From assembly GCA_963781775.1 (NCBI GenBank), contig CAWAHE010000005.1, positions 10,995 to 74,994 on the forward strand: a stretch of DNA of 64,000 nucleotides, read 5' to 3'. Source of the stretch: CAVSRC01 sp963781775. Lineage in GTDB: Bacteria; Pseudomonadota; Alphaproteobacteria; Rhizobiales; Kaistiaceae. A program made the position numbers and the translations under genes. Shown here piece by piece: positions 63,911 through 64,000 of this stretch. Under the pieces are notes generated by a model. The model did no database searches and was not told where the DNA came from. It worked only from the letters and a program-made list of their open reading frames with translations. Position 1 is the stretch's first letter. Each line of letters begins with the position of its first letter.

Positions 63911-64000
63911 GGAGGGGTGGCCGAGTGGCTGAAGGCGCACGCTTGGAAAGCGTGTTTGCGGGAAACCGTAACGCGGGTTCGAATCCCGCTCCCTCCGCCA
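63911..64000 (+). tRNA. tRNA-Ser (GGA)
   Basis: A 90-nt class II tRNA. The acceptor stem GGAGGGG pairs with TCCCTCC (63990-63996), with G as discriminator and encoded CCA at 63998-64000. D-arm GGCCGAGTGGC, anticodon loop CTTGGAAAG with anticodon GGA (reads UCC, UCU), long variable arm, and T-arm GGGTTCGAATCCC. It ends exactly at the window end. Confidence 0.97.

Overview
The window is GC-rich, densely packed bacterial DNA. It looks like a chromosome segment from an alphaproteobacterium, most likely Hyphomicrobiales (Rhizobiales). Three gene orders support this from general knowledge of the group: ubiB-ubiE-mutM-enoyl-CoA hydratase-rpsT-dnaA-dnaN, an Irr-type Fur regulator beside fabA-fabB-fabI, and Liv-type ABC operons for aromatic acids next to pobA. 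There is no phage, transposase, CRISPR array or plasmid module.

Layout. 0-12 kb: end of a Kef-type antiporter, an SDR enzyme, a GNAT plus RimK-like ATP-grasp pair, two tandem MFS exporters, an ABC exporter, a secreted protein, another GNAT and a small P-loop kinase. 12.4-24.8 kb: the housekeeping block with dnaN, dnaA, a rhodanese overlapping dnaA, rpsT, enoyl-CoA hydratase, mutM, ubiE, ubiB, a GreA/B-like factor, coaBC, dut and cysK. 24.8-31 kb: nitronate monooxygenase-like, DUF1761, transglutaminase-like, MoeB-like, and a LacI regulator divergent from a DUF1127 gene. 31.2-34.7 kb: irr and fabA-fabB-fabI. 34.7-39.1 kb: GNAT plus XRE-cupin, a uracil/xanthine permease, a CPBP protease and an Acg-type nitroreductase. 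39.3-47.7 kb: lepA, a PAS-GGDEF-EAL protein, otsB, otsA, two SpoIIAA-like proteins and an alcohol dehydrogenase. 47.9-60.4 kb: two divergent Liv-type ABC operons, the second running into an aldehyde dehydrogenase and pobA. 60.6-64 kb: a MepA-type endopeptidase, a CHAD protein, msrA, a small membrane protein and tRNA-Ser(GGA).

Main points. (1) coaBC carries an in-frame N-terminal XRE helix-turn-helix domain. (2) The last ABC ATPase of the aromatic operon has no stop codon before the aldehyde dehydrogenase, so the two form one 780-residue frame. (3) ubiB and pobA each carry an apparent single-base insertion that moves a conserved C-terminal part out of frame; these may be real lesions or sequence errors. 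(4) A perfect 15-bp palindrome resembling PcaR/IclR operators lies between the two ABC operons, and three LacI-like half-palindromes lie between the LacI gene and DUF1127. (5) dnaA overlaps an upstream rhodanese gene by an ATGA junction, and a perfect DnaA box lies upstream of that pair.

Start sites were chosen by eye from ribosome binding sites, overlaps and family alignment memory. No database search was possible.
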